From assembly GCA_965219925.1 (NCBI GenBank), contig OZ244795.1:3720001-3784000 (forward strand): a DNA stretch of 64,000 nucleotides, in the 5' to 3' direction. This document shows, in pieces, positions 1 to 7,567 of this stretch (position 1 is the stretch's first letter; every line of letters starts with the position of its first letter). This DNA comes from Bin87 sp965219925. GTDB taxonomy: Bacteria > Chloroflexota > Dehalococcoidia > Lucifugimonadales > UBA3495. The notes under the pieces were generated by a model that searched no databases, was not told the origin of the DNA, and was given only the letters and a program-made list of their open reading frames with translations. The position numbers and the translations under genes are program-made.

Positions 1-2
1 GA

Positions 3-392
3 TACGATACCCACGCCAGCGAGGCAACCGTGCATCCCAGGCTGTTGACCGATTTCAGCAGTGCGGTGAGTGATTTCTACGCGGACCTGCGGGAGCACGA
101 CGTTGCCGAAAACGTGGTGGTATTGGCGTTTACCGAATTTGGCCGGCGGGTGAAGGACAACGGGAGCGGCACTGACCACGGCAGCGGCGGAGTGGCCTTT
201 GCCATCGGCGACCCGGTGCGCGGCGGAATGTACGGCGAGTATCCCTCCCTGGCGGACAACGACCTGGTGGAGGGCGACCTGGCCTTCAACACGGACTTCC
301 GCGGCGTGTACGGCAGGCTGGTGGAACAGTGGCTGGGGCTGGACGCCAACCCGGTGGTGGGCGGAAACTTCGAGAAGCCGGAGTTCGTGTAG
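3..392 (+). CDS. DUF1501 family protein, C-terminal part (5' end outside window)
   Basis: The frame is open from the window edge, so only the last ~129 residues are visible. They begin Y-D-T-H-A-S, followed by H-P-R-L-L, A-F-T-E-F-G-R-R and D-H-G-S-G, the pattern that ends DUF1501 proteins (alkaline-phosphatase/sulfatase-superfamily-like, often exported through Tat in marine bacteria). The Asp/His residues of DTH and DHG resemble metal ligands of that superfamily. Substrate is unknown. The GTG at 30 is internal and not the true start. The next gene begins 10 bp downstream. Family assignment is from recalled motifs. Confidence 0.75.
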   Translation, partial: YDTHASEATVHPRLLTDFSSAVSDFYADLREHDVAENVVVLAFTEFGRRVKDNGSGTDHGSGGVAFAIGDPVRGGMYGEYPSLADNDLVEGDLAFNTDFRGVYGRLVEQWLGLDANPVVGGNFEKPEFV

Positions 393-401
393 GAAAAAGG
401 T

Positions 402-824
402 ATGACAATACCAAGCCAGCAGACAGCAGAACAATGGATCATCTTGCCGGGAAGTACTATCGGGGACGACGTGGGCATTTTTAGCGTCGGTTTCACCATC
501 CGCCACAAGAACGGGACGCAACTCCACGCGCTGAACGGTGTGGTTGACACCGGCTCCTCCTTCGTCATCATTCCGGAGCATATCCTGGACGAGATGGGCG
601 TAGATCGGGACGAGCAGGCGCTTTTCAGACTTGCCGACGGCTCCGTTCGGGAAATGTTCCTCGGCGAGACGCTCCTGGATTTGCAGGACAGGACTAAAAC
701 TGTCCAGGTAGTCTTTGGCCCCGACCCTCGCAAGGTATTGCTGGGAGCAATGGCCCTGGAAGCCTTCGGATTGGCCGCCGATGCCAAAAACCACCGCCTC
801 ATTCCCGCCGAACTTATGCTGTAG
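402..824 (+). CDS. Retropepsin-like aspartyl protease (clan AA), single domain
   Basis: A 140-residue protein with one catalytic motif, V-V-D-T-G-S-S at residues 47-53, and a later hydrophobic-hydrophobic-Gly segment (K-V-L-L-G-A-M-A-L-E), the two signatures of retropepsin-like aspartic proteases that act as homodimers. No signal peptide or membrane segment is visible, so it is probably cytoplasmic. It is clearly paralogous to the C-terminal half of the next gene (shared GVVDTG, LDLQD, VFGDDP-like and R-L-x-P blocks), so the pair arose by duplication. Only 10 bp separate the genes, suggesting an operon. The substrate cannot be inferred. Confidence 0.75.
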   Translation: MTIPSQQTAEQWIILPGSTIGDDVGIFSVGFTIRHKNGTQLHALNGVVDTGSSFVIIPEHILDEMGVDRDEQALFRLADGSVREMFLGETLLDLQDRTKTVQVVFGPDPRKVLLGAMALEAFGLAADAKNHRLIPAELML

Positions 825-834
825 AGGTGGCGCT

Positions 835-1680
835 GTGGCCGCAACGCTGCAATTTACCGATGCCGACATCCGGGCCAAAGCGACGGAGAAATCCTACGAC
901 CGTGGGGTGGATTACCACGATTCGGGCATGGTCGAGCGAGCCACTCTGCGCGGCAGTCAGTTGTTTGCCGAGGTGCAGGGCAGCGAATGGGACCCTTACC
1001 AAGTCGGCATAACTTTCACCGACGGCGACTTCACCGCATCATGCACCTGCCCCTACGATTGGGAAGGCTATTGCAAGCACATCGTGGCAACCCTGCTCAC
1101 CATCGTCCACGACGATGGCTCCGGCTTCGTTGCTACTGCCACTCCCATCGCCGACCTGCTAGAGGCGCTGGACGCAAAAGCTCTGCGCGCGCTAGTTCAC
1201 CGTTTGGTTGACGCCGTCCCGTCGCTGGTGGAGGTTGTTGATGAGTTCTGCGCCGACGGAGTCCCGGATCTGGATCGGGTACGGAACCTTCCTCTCGCCG
1301 GCCATGCCGTCGGTGGGAACGATGAGGCTTGTGCTTTCGGTATCGAGTTCACCATATACAGCGCCGACGGTCAGCAGTCGCACACGTTGACCGGGGTGGT
1401 GGACACCGGCCAGCAATATTCCACCATCCCGTCAACAATCCTTGATGGGTTAGGCATAGCGCGGGAGCACCATTTGCGGTTCCGCAGAGATGACGGCTTC
1501 GTCCGCCAACTCGCTGTTGGCTGGGTGAAAATGGACTTGCAGGACAAAACTTCATCCTGCCCCCTCGTCTTTGGCGACGACCCCACCAAAACCGTTATAG
1601 GTCGTGCTACGCTGACGTATTTTGCTTTTGCCGCCGACCCGGAGCAACAGCGGCTGGCGCCGGGCTTGCTGAGCCTGTAA
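835..1680 (+). CDS. SWIM zinc finger fused to a retropepsin-like protease domain
   Basis: The start is set at GTG 835, preceded by a GAGG Shine-Dalgarno at 825-828; the frame stays open further upstream, but that part overlaps the previous gene. The 281-residue product has an N-terminal SWIM domain with C70-x-C72-x7-C80-x-H82, typical of proteins that bind DNA or protein. A middle helical region follows, then a clan AA protease-like domain from about residue 165. Its catalytic motif is D-T-G-Q-Q (D190) instead of DTGSS, so the Asp is kept but the residues after Gly differ. I know of no named family with this architecture; this is inference from motifs. Confidence 0.7.
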   Translation: MAATLQFTDADIRAKATEKSYDRGVDYHDSGMVERATLRGSQLFAEVQGSEWDPYQVGITFTDGDFTASCTCPYDWEGYCKHIVATLLTIVHDDGSGFVATATPIADLLEALDAKALRALVHRLVDAVPSLVEVVDEFCADGVPDLDRVRNLPLAGHAVGGNDEACAFGIEFTIYSADGQQSHTLTGVVDTGQQYSTIPSTILDGLGIAREHHLRFRRDDGFVRQLAVGWVKMDLQDKTSSCPLVFGDDPTKTVIGRATLTYFAFAADPEQQRLAPGLLSL

Positions 1681-1724
1681 TTACTACCTCATCCCAAGCT
1701 CTCCAGTACAGGGGGATACACAAA

Positions 1725-2777
1725 GTGACTTCTGCCAACAACGAGATTCGCGTATCTCTGTACGTGGACACACAAAATTTGGGGAGGAATACCAATGAAC
1801 GCCAATCAATAATCACGCAAACTTTGAGAGAGTGGCCTGGTGATTTGGCATCTCCAGATACAATTACCTTGTATGTGGAGGATGACACCAACATTTGGAA
1901 AGGAATATGGCAGAATACTGTGCATGATTTCCGAGAATCGCTCCCAGCGATAGCTAGGAATGCAGTGAGCTTGCCGGAAGCGGTCATCAAACCGGCACAC
2001 CGCTATTCTCACAATCCGAACAAGAATGCAGGCGACCTTACTCTAGTGCTTGATGCCTTCTACGACATACTTCAAGCCAAAACCGATTTCATTGTAATTC
2101 TCAGTAACGACAGTGACTTTGCAGCGCTTTTGTATAAACTGCAAGAAGTAAAAAATGACGATGCAACCCGTATCAACAGTCCCGATCATTGGGAAGTGCC
2201 GTTCCTTTTGATTAATCACGTCAACAGTGGACAGTCCGACCAACTCAATAACTTGCCCAGCCAAAACCGATTTCAGCTCCCCACTAAGATAGAACCGTTT
2301 GACTCGGCGATTGCTCTTGGCGGCACTGTAGCATCGGATTTGAGTATCAGCGGAAACGCCGACTCCGCCACACGGCCACTTTCCACTCCTGTACCGGCAA
2401 ATGCTAATAGCCAATCGCTTGTCGATGAACCTACTACCGAAGCTCTGGTCGGAGCTATCGCTTCCGGTGTTGGAGAACGTCATCGCTTTGTACGAGATAC
2501 CGGCGACAACATTTTCGTCTTTACGTACCAGGACACTTTTAACGTAATCCGGGCACGATGGCCCCACGCGCAAGAGCTACAATTCCGTCACCCCGAGTTC
2601 AGCGAATGGTTCTACAAGAAAATCTGGCCCACAATGGCACAGTATGGGGCAACTGTGGTGAATACCGGCTTTCGGGAGGACCCACAAGACTATCAGTACA
2701 TAATGACTGCGGAGGTCCGTAGAAAGATACAGGAATTGCCATGGCAAGGCGATCAAACGGTTTTTGACCCTTGCTGA
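1725..2777 (+). CDS. NYN (PIN-like) domain protein with C-terminal RWP/IWP module
   Basis: This 350-residue protein starts at GTG 1725. Residues 8-175 look like an NYN nuclease-like domain: Y-V-D-T-Q-N-L with D15, N-A-G-D-L-T-L-V-L-D (D104, D110) and S-N-D-S-D-F (D129, D131), the acidic set that binds metal in PIN/NYN RNases. A low-complexity linker follows. The last ~75 residues contain R-A-R-W-P ... F-S-E-W-F-Y-K-K-I-W-P, a module also found twice in the next gene. It is visibly AT-richer than its neighbours, which may reflect transfer. Likely role is RNA cleavage or RNA binding; target unknown. Confidence 0.75.
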   Translation: MTSANNEIRVSLYVDTQNLGRNTNERQSIITQTLREWPGDLASPDTITLYVEDDTNIWKGIWQNTVHDFRESLPAIARNAVSLPEAVIKPAHRYSHNPNKNAGDLTLVLDAFYDILQAKTDFIVILSNDSDFAALLYKLQEVKNDDATRINSPDHWEVPFLLINHVNSGQSDQLNNLPSQNRFQLPTKIEPFDSAIALGGTVASDLSISGNADSATRPLSTPVPANANSQSLVDEPTTEALVGAIASGVGERHRFVRDTGDNIFVFTYQDTFNVIRARWPHAQELQFRHPEFSEWFYKKIWPTMAQYGATVVNTGFREDPQDYQYIMTAEVRRKIQELPWQGDQTVFDPC

Positions 2778-2805
2778 CATCAAGCAATTGTGTGTGCAAT
2801 TCTCT

Positions 2806-4158
2806 ATGACTACCAAATCCAACGGCAATCGCGCCCCATCCACGGGCACGGGTATTTACGTTGATACCGAGAATCTGCGGGAGCCTGACCTGGCGCAGGA
2901 CGTGATTGAACAGACAATTGCCAACTGGCCGGTGGAGTATCCTCCGATCAGCAGCGTTTCTCTGTACGTGCGGGCCGACAAGGTGGCGCTGTGGCGGATG
3001 TGGGTCGAGGCGACGTATCCCGACCTGAAAGTGCGGGTGCGCGGCGTGCAGCATTTCAGCAGAGAGATGGCAAAAAACTCGGCGGATCTGGCCATAACCG
3101 CCGACGCCATCGGTGATCTGGCCGGCGGTTTGGCTACGTTTATAGGGGTCATAAGCAACGACAGCGACTTCGGCGCACTGTTCGTCAAAGTGCGCGAGAT
3201 GGCGTCGGAACGGGGCTGGGATCACTCGCCGTTCCTGTGGGTCACAGCGCCGGGCGGCGGCGGAATCTCGCCGGAAATCGAACGGTTCATCCCAGACCGA
3301 TTCCGCTGGAACCTGGCAATGCCGGCCCAACAAAACCCGGGAACGGCTCGAGCCCCGTCAGCGACTCGGACACCGGCGCCGGGTCTCACTGCGGAACCAA
3401 CCCGAACAACGGCTCCGACGCGAACGGCCGCAACGGTTCAAACTACCGCAGCGAATCAGTCTGCGGCGCCGGCGCTAAAACCGCCCGCCGCATCGCCGAC
3501 GCCCGGGCCAGCCATTGGAACGGCGACTCCGGCGTTGCCGTCGATTCCGCAAGTCAGCGCCGCCGAGATCGCTGATGAGCTGATCCGCCAGTTGCCGGTG
3601 GGCAGATTCCGGGCGGGGGATGCGCAAAAGGTCGTGAACCGGCGATGGCCAGATCATCCGTCGGCGGGATCAGCGGCGCATTTCGGCCAACTCCTGTCCA
3701 AGGAGTTGTGGCCGATCCTGCAGGGGCGGGGGGTGACCATGCCCCGCAACAATACGCCGCGTATTTACGAGATCACCGAAGCGGCAAAATCCGGTGGCGT
3801 GAAACCGGCACAGCCGGCCTCGGTGTCAACGACCGAAGCGGCTGTCCCATCGCCGCGACGCCAACCCAACCGTGAGCGCACCGGCGGAGAACCCACGCTG
3901 GAGCAGCTGGTTGCAGAGGTAGCGGACAGCATACCGGACGACGTTTTCAAGGCTACCGAAGCCCAGGCCGCCATCGCAGCGCGTTGGCCGGCACACATGA
4001 CAGAATCCTTTTCGGCGCAACGGTTTGGCATGTGGTTCGCCGAGCATCTGTGGCCGTTGATGGAAGGGAAAGGTGTTCTGATCGCCAGCGAGAAACCACG
4101 GCGGTACGAAATGACCCCCGACTCACGCCATCGCCTGATCAGTCAAACAAGTTCGTAG
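2806..4158 (+). CDS. NYN (PIN-like) domain protein with two C-terminal RWP/LWP modules
   Basis: I chose ATG 2806 over an upstream in-frame TTG because translation from 2806 leads straight into the NYN domain. Of 450 residues, 15-170 form the NYN fold: I-Y-V-D-T-E-N-L (D20), N-S-A-D-L-A-I-T-A-D (D94, D100) and S-N-D-S-D-F-G (D119, D121). Residues ~175-250 are a Thr/Ala/Pro-rich linker. Two homologous ~70-residue modules follow, each with R-W-P, then F, then L-W-P, then G-x-G-V and a final Y-E-I/M-T. It is paralogous to the preceding gene, which has one module. The modules may be winged-helix-like nucleic-acid binders. Confidence 0.75.
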   Translation: MTTKSNGNRAPSTGTGIYVDTENLREPDLAQDVIEQTIANWPVEYPPISSVSLYVRADKVALWRMWVEATYPDLKVRVRGVQHFSREMAKNSADLAITADAIGDLAGGLATFIGVISNDSDFGALFVKVREMASERGWDHSPFLWVTAPGGGGISPEIERFIPDRFRWNLAMPAQQNPGTARAPSATRTPAPGLTAEPTRTTAPTRTAATVQTTAANQSAAPALKPPAASPTPGPAIGTATPALPSIPQVSAAEIADELIRQLPVGRFRAGDAQKVVNRRWPDHPSAGSAAHFGQLLSKELWPILQGRGVTMPRNNTPRIYEITEAAKSGGVKPAQPASVSTTEAAVPSPRRQPNRERTGGEPTLEQLVAEVADSIPDDVFKATEAQAAIAARWPAHMTESFSAQRFGMWFAEHLWPLMEGKGVLIASEKPRRYEMTPDSRHRLISQTSS

Positions 4159-4278
4159 CCGGGATCGCGTATTCCAATGACAGTTGCCGGTTGACGTCGG
4201 GAGCCGTGATATAAGAACATACGTTCGTTACATTAGCGCGCCTCAGATTGCGCGCGCCAAATCGGAGGGACGAACGCT

Positions 4279-5640
4279 ATGCTTATCAAGAAGACCCCCG
4301 ACCGTTACGAGAAACTCCACATCCTGGGCGGCATGGCCACCGATGACATATTGACCGGTGGAAAGGTCAACACGGGGCCGGGCCGGGTTGCATATTCCGA
4401 CCCACGCAAAAACCCAACGGCCGGCGTGTACCGCTCCAGTCTGCCCAACGGCAAGAAAATCAACCTGATGCGGGTGATGTTCACCGACTTTTGCATGATG
4501 GACTGCGCGTATTGTCCCAACAGCATCTACGTGCCGCGAAAACGCTACGCTTTCAAACGGGAGGAGCTGGCCAGCACGTTCATGGAGCTACATTCCCGGC
4601 AGACTGTGGACGGATTGTTCCTGAGCTCCGGCATCGCCGGCGACGGTTCCAAAACCACGCAACACCTGGTGGAAACGGTGGAACTGATCCGCAAGAAGCA
4701 CGGGTTCAAAGGCTATATCCACATGAAGGTTATGCCCGGCGCCAACCGTGACCTGGTGGAAAAAGCTCATCGCCTGGGCAGTCGCCTGTCGGTCAACATC
4801 GAAACGCCCGAAGCCGACCAGCTGCGACGCATCAGTCCGCACAAAGACCTGCAGAAAGACATCCTGGACCCGATGTCGTGGATTGATGAGCTGACCAGGG
4901 AAAGCCGCGGCGGGGCCGTGGGACAGGCGACCCAGTTCGTGGTTGGCGCCGCCGAGGAGTCGGATCGGCAAATCTACCGGCGCGTGGACCAGATGTACAC
5001 CGACTGGAACCTGAAACGCGTTTACTACCCGCCCTTCCGACCGGCGTGGGACACTCCGATGCAGGAACATCCGGCGACGCCAGCCGCCCGGGAGCATCGT
5101 TTGTATCAGATGGACTGGCTGCGGCGCGTGTATCAATTCGGTTCTGACGAGATTGACCTGGCCTTTGACAACGGCGGGTTCCTGTCGCTGGAGCAGGATC
5201 CCAAAACTGTTATCGCCATGGAAAATCTGGACGCCTTCCCGATGGACCTGAACTCGGTCGCCAAAGACCGGCTGCTACGCATTCCCGGCATCGGCCCCGT
5301 TTCCGCCGACCGCATCATGCAGAACCGGCGGCTCCACAGCATCGACAACTGGCGCGATCTGCAGGCAATGGGCGTGGTGCGCAAACGTGCCTGGCCGTAC
5401 GTCGTTTTCCCGGGTCAGCGTCCGCCATCCGGCAAACAGTTACGGATGGATTTGTTCGGAGAGGCGCAAGACCGTCGTACCGCCGAGGCCGCAGGATTGA
5501 CGCTGCCGTCGCCAACCTCGCCGCTGCTACGCGGCACGCTGGATGATACGACACTGGCGGGTGAGCCGAAACATGCCTGCATCCCCGGCAGCAAAGGAGC
5601 GATGTGCGCCGGGTGCCCGGTGAACCCGGCCAGCGGGTAA
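4279..5640 (+). CDS. Radical SAM protein with C-terminal helix-hairpin-helix (putative DNA modification/repair type)
   Basis: The 453-residue product starts at ATG 4279 behind GGAGGGA. It has the radical SAM cluster motif C72-x3-C76-x2-C79 (F-C-M-M-D-C-A-Y-C-P), a TIM-barrel-sized middle, and a helix-hairpin-helix near residue 345 (L-R-I-P-G-I-G-P-V-S-A-D-R). Residue order and length fit the rSAM family recorded as putative DNA modification/repair protein, which is normally encoded beside a DUF4130/uracil-DNA-glycosylase-like partner. No such partner is visible here. A second Cys group (C-I-P-G ... M-C-A-G-C-P) ends the protein and could bind another metal centre. The family name is from recalled knowledge. 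Confidence 0.8.
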   Translation: MLIKKTPDRYEKLHILGGMATDDILTGGKVNTGPGRVAYSDPRKNPTAGVYRSSLPNGKKINLMRVMFTDFCMMDCAYCPNSIYVPRKRYAFKREELASTFMELHSRQTVDGLFLSSGIAGDGSKTTQHLVETVELIRKKHGFKGYIHMKVMPGANRDLVEKAHRLGSRLSVNIETPEADQLRRISPHKDLQKDILDPMSWIDELTRESRGGAVGQATQFVVGAAEESDRQIYRRVDQMYTDWNLKRVYYPPFRPAWDTPMQEHPATPAAREHRLYQMDWLRRVYQFGSDEIDLAFDNGGFLSLEQDPKTVIAMENLDAFPMDLNSVAKDRLLRIPGIGPVSADRIMQNRRLHSIDNWRDLQAMGVVRKRAWPYVVFPGQRPPSGKQLRMDLFGEAQDRRTAEAAGLTLPSPTSPLLRGTLDDTTLAGEPKHACIPGSKGAMCAGCPVNPASG

Positions 5641-5653
5641 CACTGACACCTGT

Positions 5654-5659
5654 TATAAT
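5654..5659 (+). promoter_or_regulatory. Possible -10 box (TATAAT)
   Basis: A perfect TATAAT lies 8 bp before the first ATG of the following HEPN-like gene. If it is used, the transcript would start at about 5666, so translation from ATG 5668 would be leaderless and ATG 5707 would have a ~40-nt leader. No good -35 box is evident. Confidence 0.35.
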
Positions 5660-5667
5660 TTTGTCTA

Positions 5668-6060
5668 ATGGGATTGGCGGATGTTGGTTTGCGGGAATAT
5701 CGTTACATGGTAGTGTACGAACACATTCAAACGGCACAAGATTTTCTGGCAGCGTCAGAGCGGGAGTTTGCTGCCGGGGATCTGCTGCAAGGGTCGGAGA
5801 AACTTTGGGGCGCCGCTGCACACGCTGCCATCGCCCTGGCCCAACAACGTGGCTGGCCGCATCGCAGCCATCGCTCCCAGAAAAACGCCATTGAACGGTT
5901 TTCCGAAGAAAACGATGATCCATTGCTGGCGTCGGATTTTGGCGTGGCGGAGAAGTTTCACCGGAATTTCTATCATGACGACATGGAGGACTTCGAGCTG
6001 GCCGCTGAACGTCCGAAAGTCCGACGTTTCGTAATGCGGGCGTTGGCGTTGATCGGTTAA
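5668..6060 (+). CDS. PaREP1-like / HEPN-fold small protein
   Basis: A 130-residue, all-helical-looking protein. The pattern A-x-D-F-L-A-A-S-E-R-E-F-A-A-G-D-L-L-Q-G-S-E-K-L-W-G-A-A-A-H-A resembles PaREP1/HEPN proteins, which often act as partners of nucleotidyltransferases or as RNase-like toxins. The classical HEPN R-x4-H motif is not evident, so catalysis is doubtful. Start choice is uncertain: ATG 5668 or ATG 5707 (M-V-V-Y-E-H-I-Q), the latter beginning at the conserved helix. It lies just upstream of a DUF433/DUF5615 pair, but no partner nucleotidyltransferase is visible. Confidence 0.5.
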   Translation: MGLADVGLREYRYMVVYEHIQTAQDFLAASEREFAAGDLLQGSEKLWGAAAHAAIALAQQRGWPHRSHRSQKNAIERFSEENDDPLLASDFGVAEKFHRNFYHDDMEDFELAAERPKVRRFVMRALALIG

Positions 6061-6109
6061 CGAGCCATGTACGCCGGCTGCCCAGTGAACCCATCAGCAG
6101 GTTGATCCC

Positions 6110-6346
6110 ATGCCACCGTCCTATATTGACCGAATTACCATCGAACCCGGCAAGCGCAGCGGCCAGCCCTGCATCCGCAATATGCGGATAACCGTCGATG
6201 ACGTACTCAGCTACCTGGCCGCCGGCATGACCGAAGCGGAAGTTCTCGCCGACTTCCCCTATTTGACTCCCGAGGACATTCTCGCCTGTCACGAGTTTGA
6301 CGCCCTTCCCAAAGATCGCATTGTATCCCTGTCAAAATACCTGTAG
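6110..6346 (+). CDS. DUF433 antitoxin-like protein
   Basis: The 78-residue protein matches the DUF433 pattern: I-x-x-x-P-G-x-x-x-G-x-P-C-I-R-x-x-R-I-T-V near the N-terminus and a helix-turn-helix-like G-M-T-E-A-E-V-L-A-D-F-P-Y-L-T-P-E-D-I. DUF433 proteins are usually antitoxins or DNA-binding partners of DUF5615 PIN-like toxins. The next reading frame, 11 bp downstream, is such a toxin but is frameshifted. The intact antitoxin beside a decayed toxin fits a dying module. Confidence 0.75.
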   Translation: MPPSYIDRITIEPGKRSGQPCIRNMRITVDDVLSYLAAGMTEAEVLADFPYLTPEDILACHEFDALPKDRIVSLSKYL

Positions 6347-6357
6347 GAGCAACCGCA

Positions 6358-6700
6358 GTGCGACTGCTCTTTGACCACAACCTGTCGCCAGGACTCCCGT
6401 CAATTCTGCATGATCTCTACCCTCAGTCCTACATGTCTATCCCATTGGCTTGGAGGAATCTGACGATATTGCAGTATGGGAATATGCTGAAGTAAATGGC
6501 CTCGTGATCGCTACCAAAACGCCGATTACCTAGCCATCAGCACCCGGCGCGGCCACCCGCCCAAAGTAATTCGGATTGGGTTGGGCAATTGTTCGACTGC
6601 GGCAGTCGCTGAGTTGCTCCGATTCCACAATGCCGAGCTGCTGCTTTTCTATCAAGATGAGCGCGGCGCTTTCATTGAACTGCGTGACCCCACCAGATAG
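6358..6700 (+). pseudogene. DUF5615 PIN-like toxin, broken by two frameshifts
   Basis: From GTG 6358 the frame reads R-L-L-F-D-H-N-L-S-P, the start of DUF5615 toxins. After L-Y-P-Q-S (near 6430) homology continues in another frame as P-I-G-L-E-E-S-D-D-I-A-V-W-E-Y-A and N-G-L-V-I-A-T-K. At the AAAA run near 6518 it shifts again to D-Y-L-A-I-S-T-R-R-G-H-P-P-K-V-I, ending at 6700. Each break fits loss of one base. Either the toxin is truly inactivated or the assembly has two indels. The D-H-N and acidic residues of the PIN-like fold are recognisable across the frames. Confidence 0.65.
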
Positions 6701-6741
6701 CCGTCCTCACACCACCCAGCACCCTGCTTGCCGGACAATCG

Positions 6742-7470
6742 TTACTCAGCTTCCAAATCTTCCGATGGGATTTCGTACCAATGCAACTGCTCGAACTCAA
6801 TCTGATTCTTCAGATCCCAGTCATACCGTGCCCCGGCAACCGCCGCCATCGCCGGTTGCCCCGTGAACCGCGTCATCAACTCGGCGTTTCGCAACGCGCG
6901 TCGTGAATCCCGGCCATTCACGGTGAAAGACGCTTCCACGGCGATATAGCGCTGACCGCCCTCAGCATCCGCAACTCGCATCATCAAGTCGGCCCGGTGG
7001 AAGCTCTGCAACGTACCGCGCGAAAGGTCGGAAACATCCTGTCCCCGAGTCAATTCCATCAGGTCGGCCCGGACCAACGTTTGCTCCAGCACAAAGCCCA
7101 TCTCATGGGCAATTATTCCGGCGTCATCGCGCACGATATCATAGATGATCCTGCCCTTTAACCAGCCCAAGTCGTCCTGCATCCGGTCTTGTCTGGATTC
7201 CATCCGGGCCATAGCCTCGGCAAGCTGCGCATGGCTTCTGGCAAGCTCCTCCATTCTTCTGGCAAGCTCCTCCATTCTTCCGGCAAGCTCCTCCATTCTT
7301 TCTTCTATGCGCGCTGTGCGCTCAGCAACGACCTGCGGCAATTCGAGCAGCTCCCGCGTCAGCAGGCGGGCCCGAAGCGCTTCGGCCCACTGGGGATTCT
7401 CGTCGAGAACGCGAATCAAGTCTTCTATGTTGTTGATCGTGGTCATCACTCTGCCAACTTGAAACGCCAT
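6742..7470 (-). CDS. Coiled-coil protein with C-terminal PD-(D/E)XK-like core (DUF3782-like)
   Basis: A 242-residue protein, or 234 if translation begins at the second ATG (7446), which gives the more typical M-T-T-I-N-N-I-E-D-L. Residues ~55-100 are a regular coiled coil with three near-perfect heptads M-E-E-L-A-x-R. The C-terminal half has H-R-A-D-L-M-M-R-V ... Y-I-A-V-E-A-S-F-T-V, resembling the Asp and Glu-x-Ser/Lys core of PD-(D/E)XK nuclease-like proteins of the DUF3782/DUF3532 type. The catalytic Lys appears replaced (E-A-S), so activity is doubtful. Function unknown. Confidence 0.55.
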   Translation of the reverse strand: MAFQVGRVMTTINNIEDLIRVLDENPQWAEALRARLLTRELLELPQVVAERTARIEERMEELAGRMEELARRMEELARSHAQLAEAMARMESRQDRMQDDLGWLKGRIIYDIVRDDAGIIAHEMGFVLEQTLVRADLMELTRGQDVSDLSRGTLQSFHRADLMMRVADAEGGQRYIAVEASFTVNGRDSRRALRNAELMTRFTGQPAMAAVAGARYDWDLKNQIEFEQLHWYEIPSEDLEAE

Positions 7471-7567
7471 TATACCAGTGGTGGATGGTTACCCAAGTAG
7501 GCCAGCTTTCACTGTGCTATCATTGGCGACGCTGACAATTTACCATGCCACCGGAGGCCACCACCCC

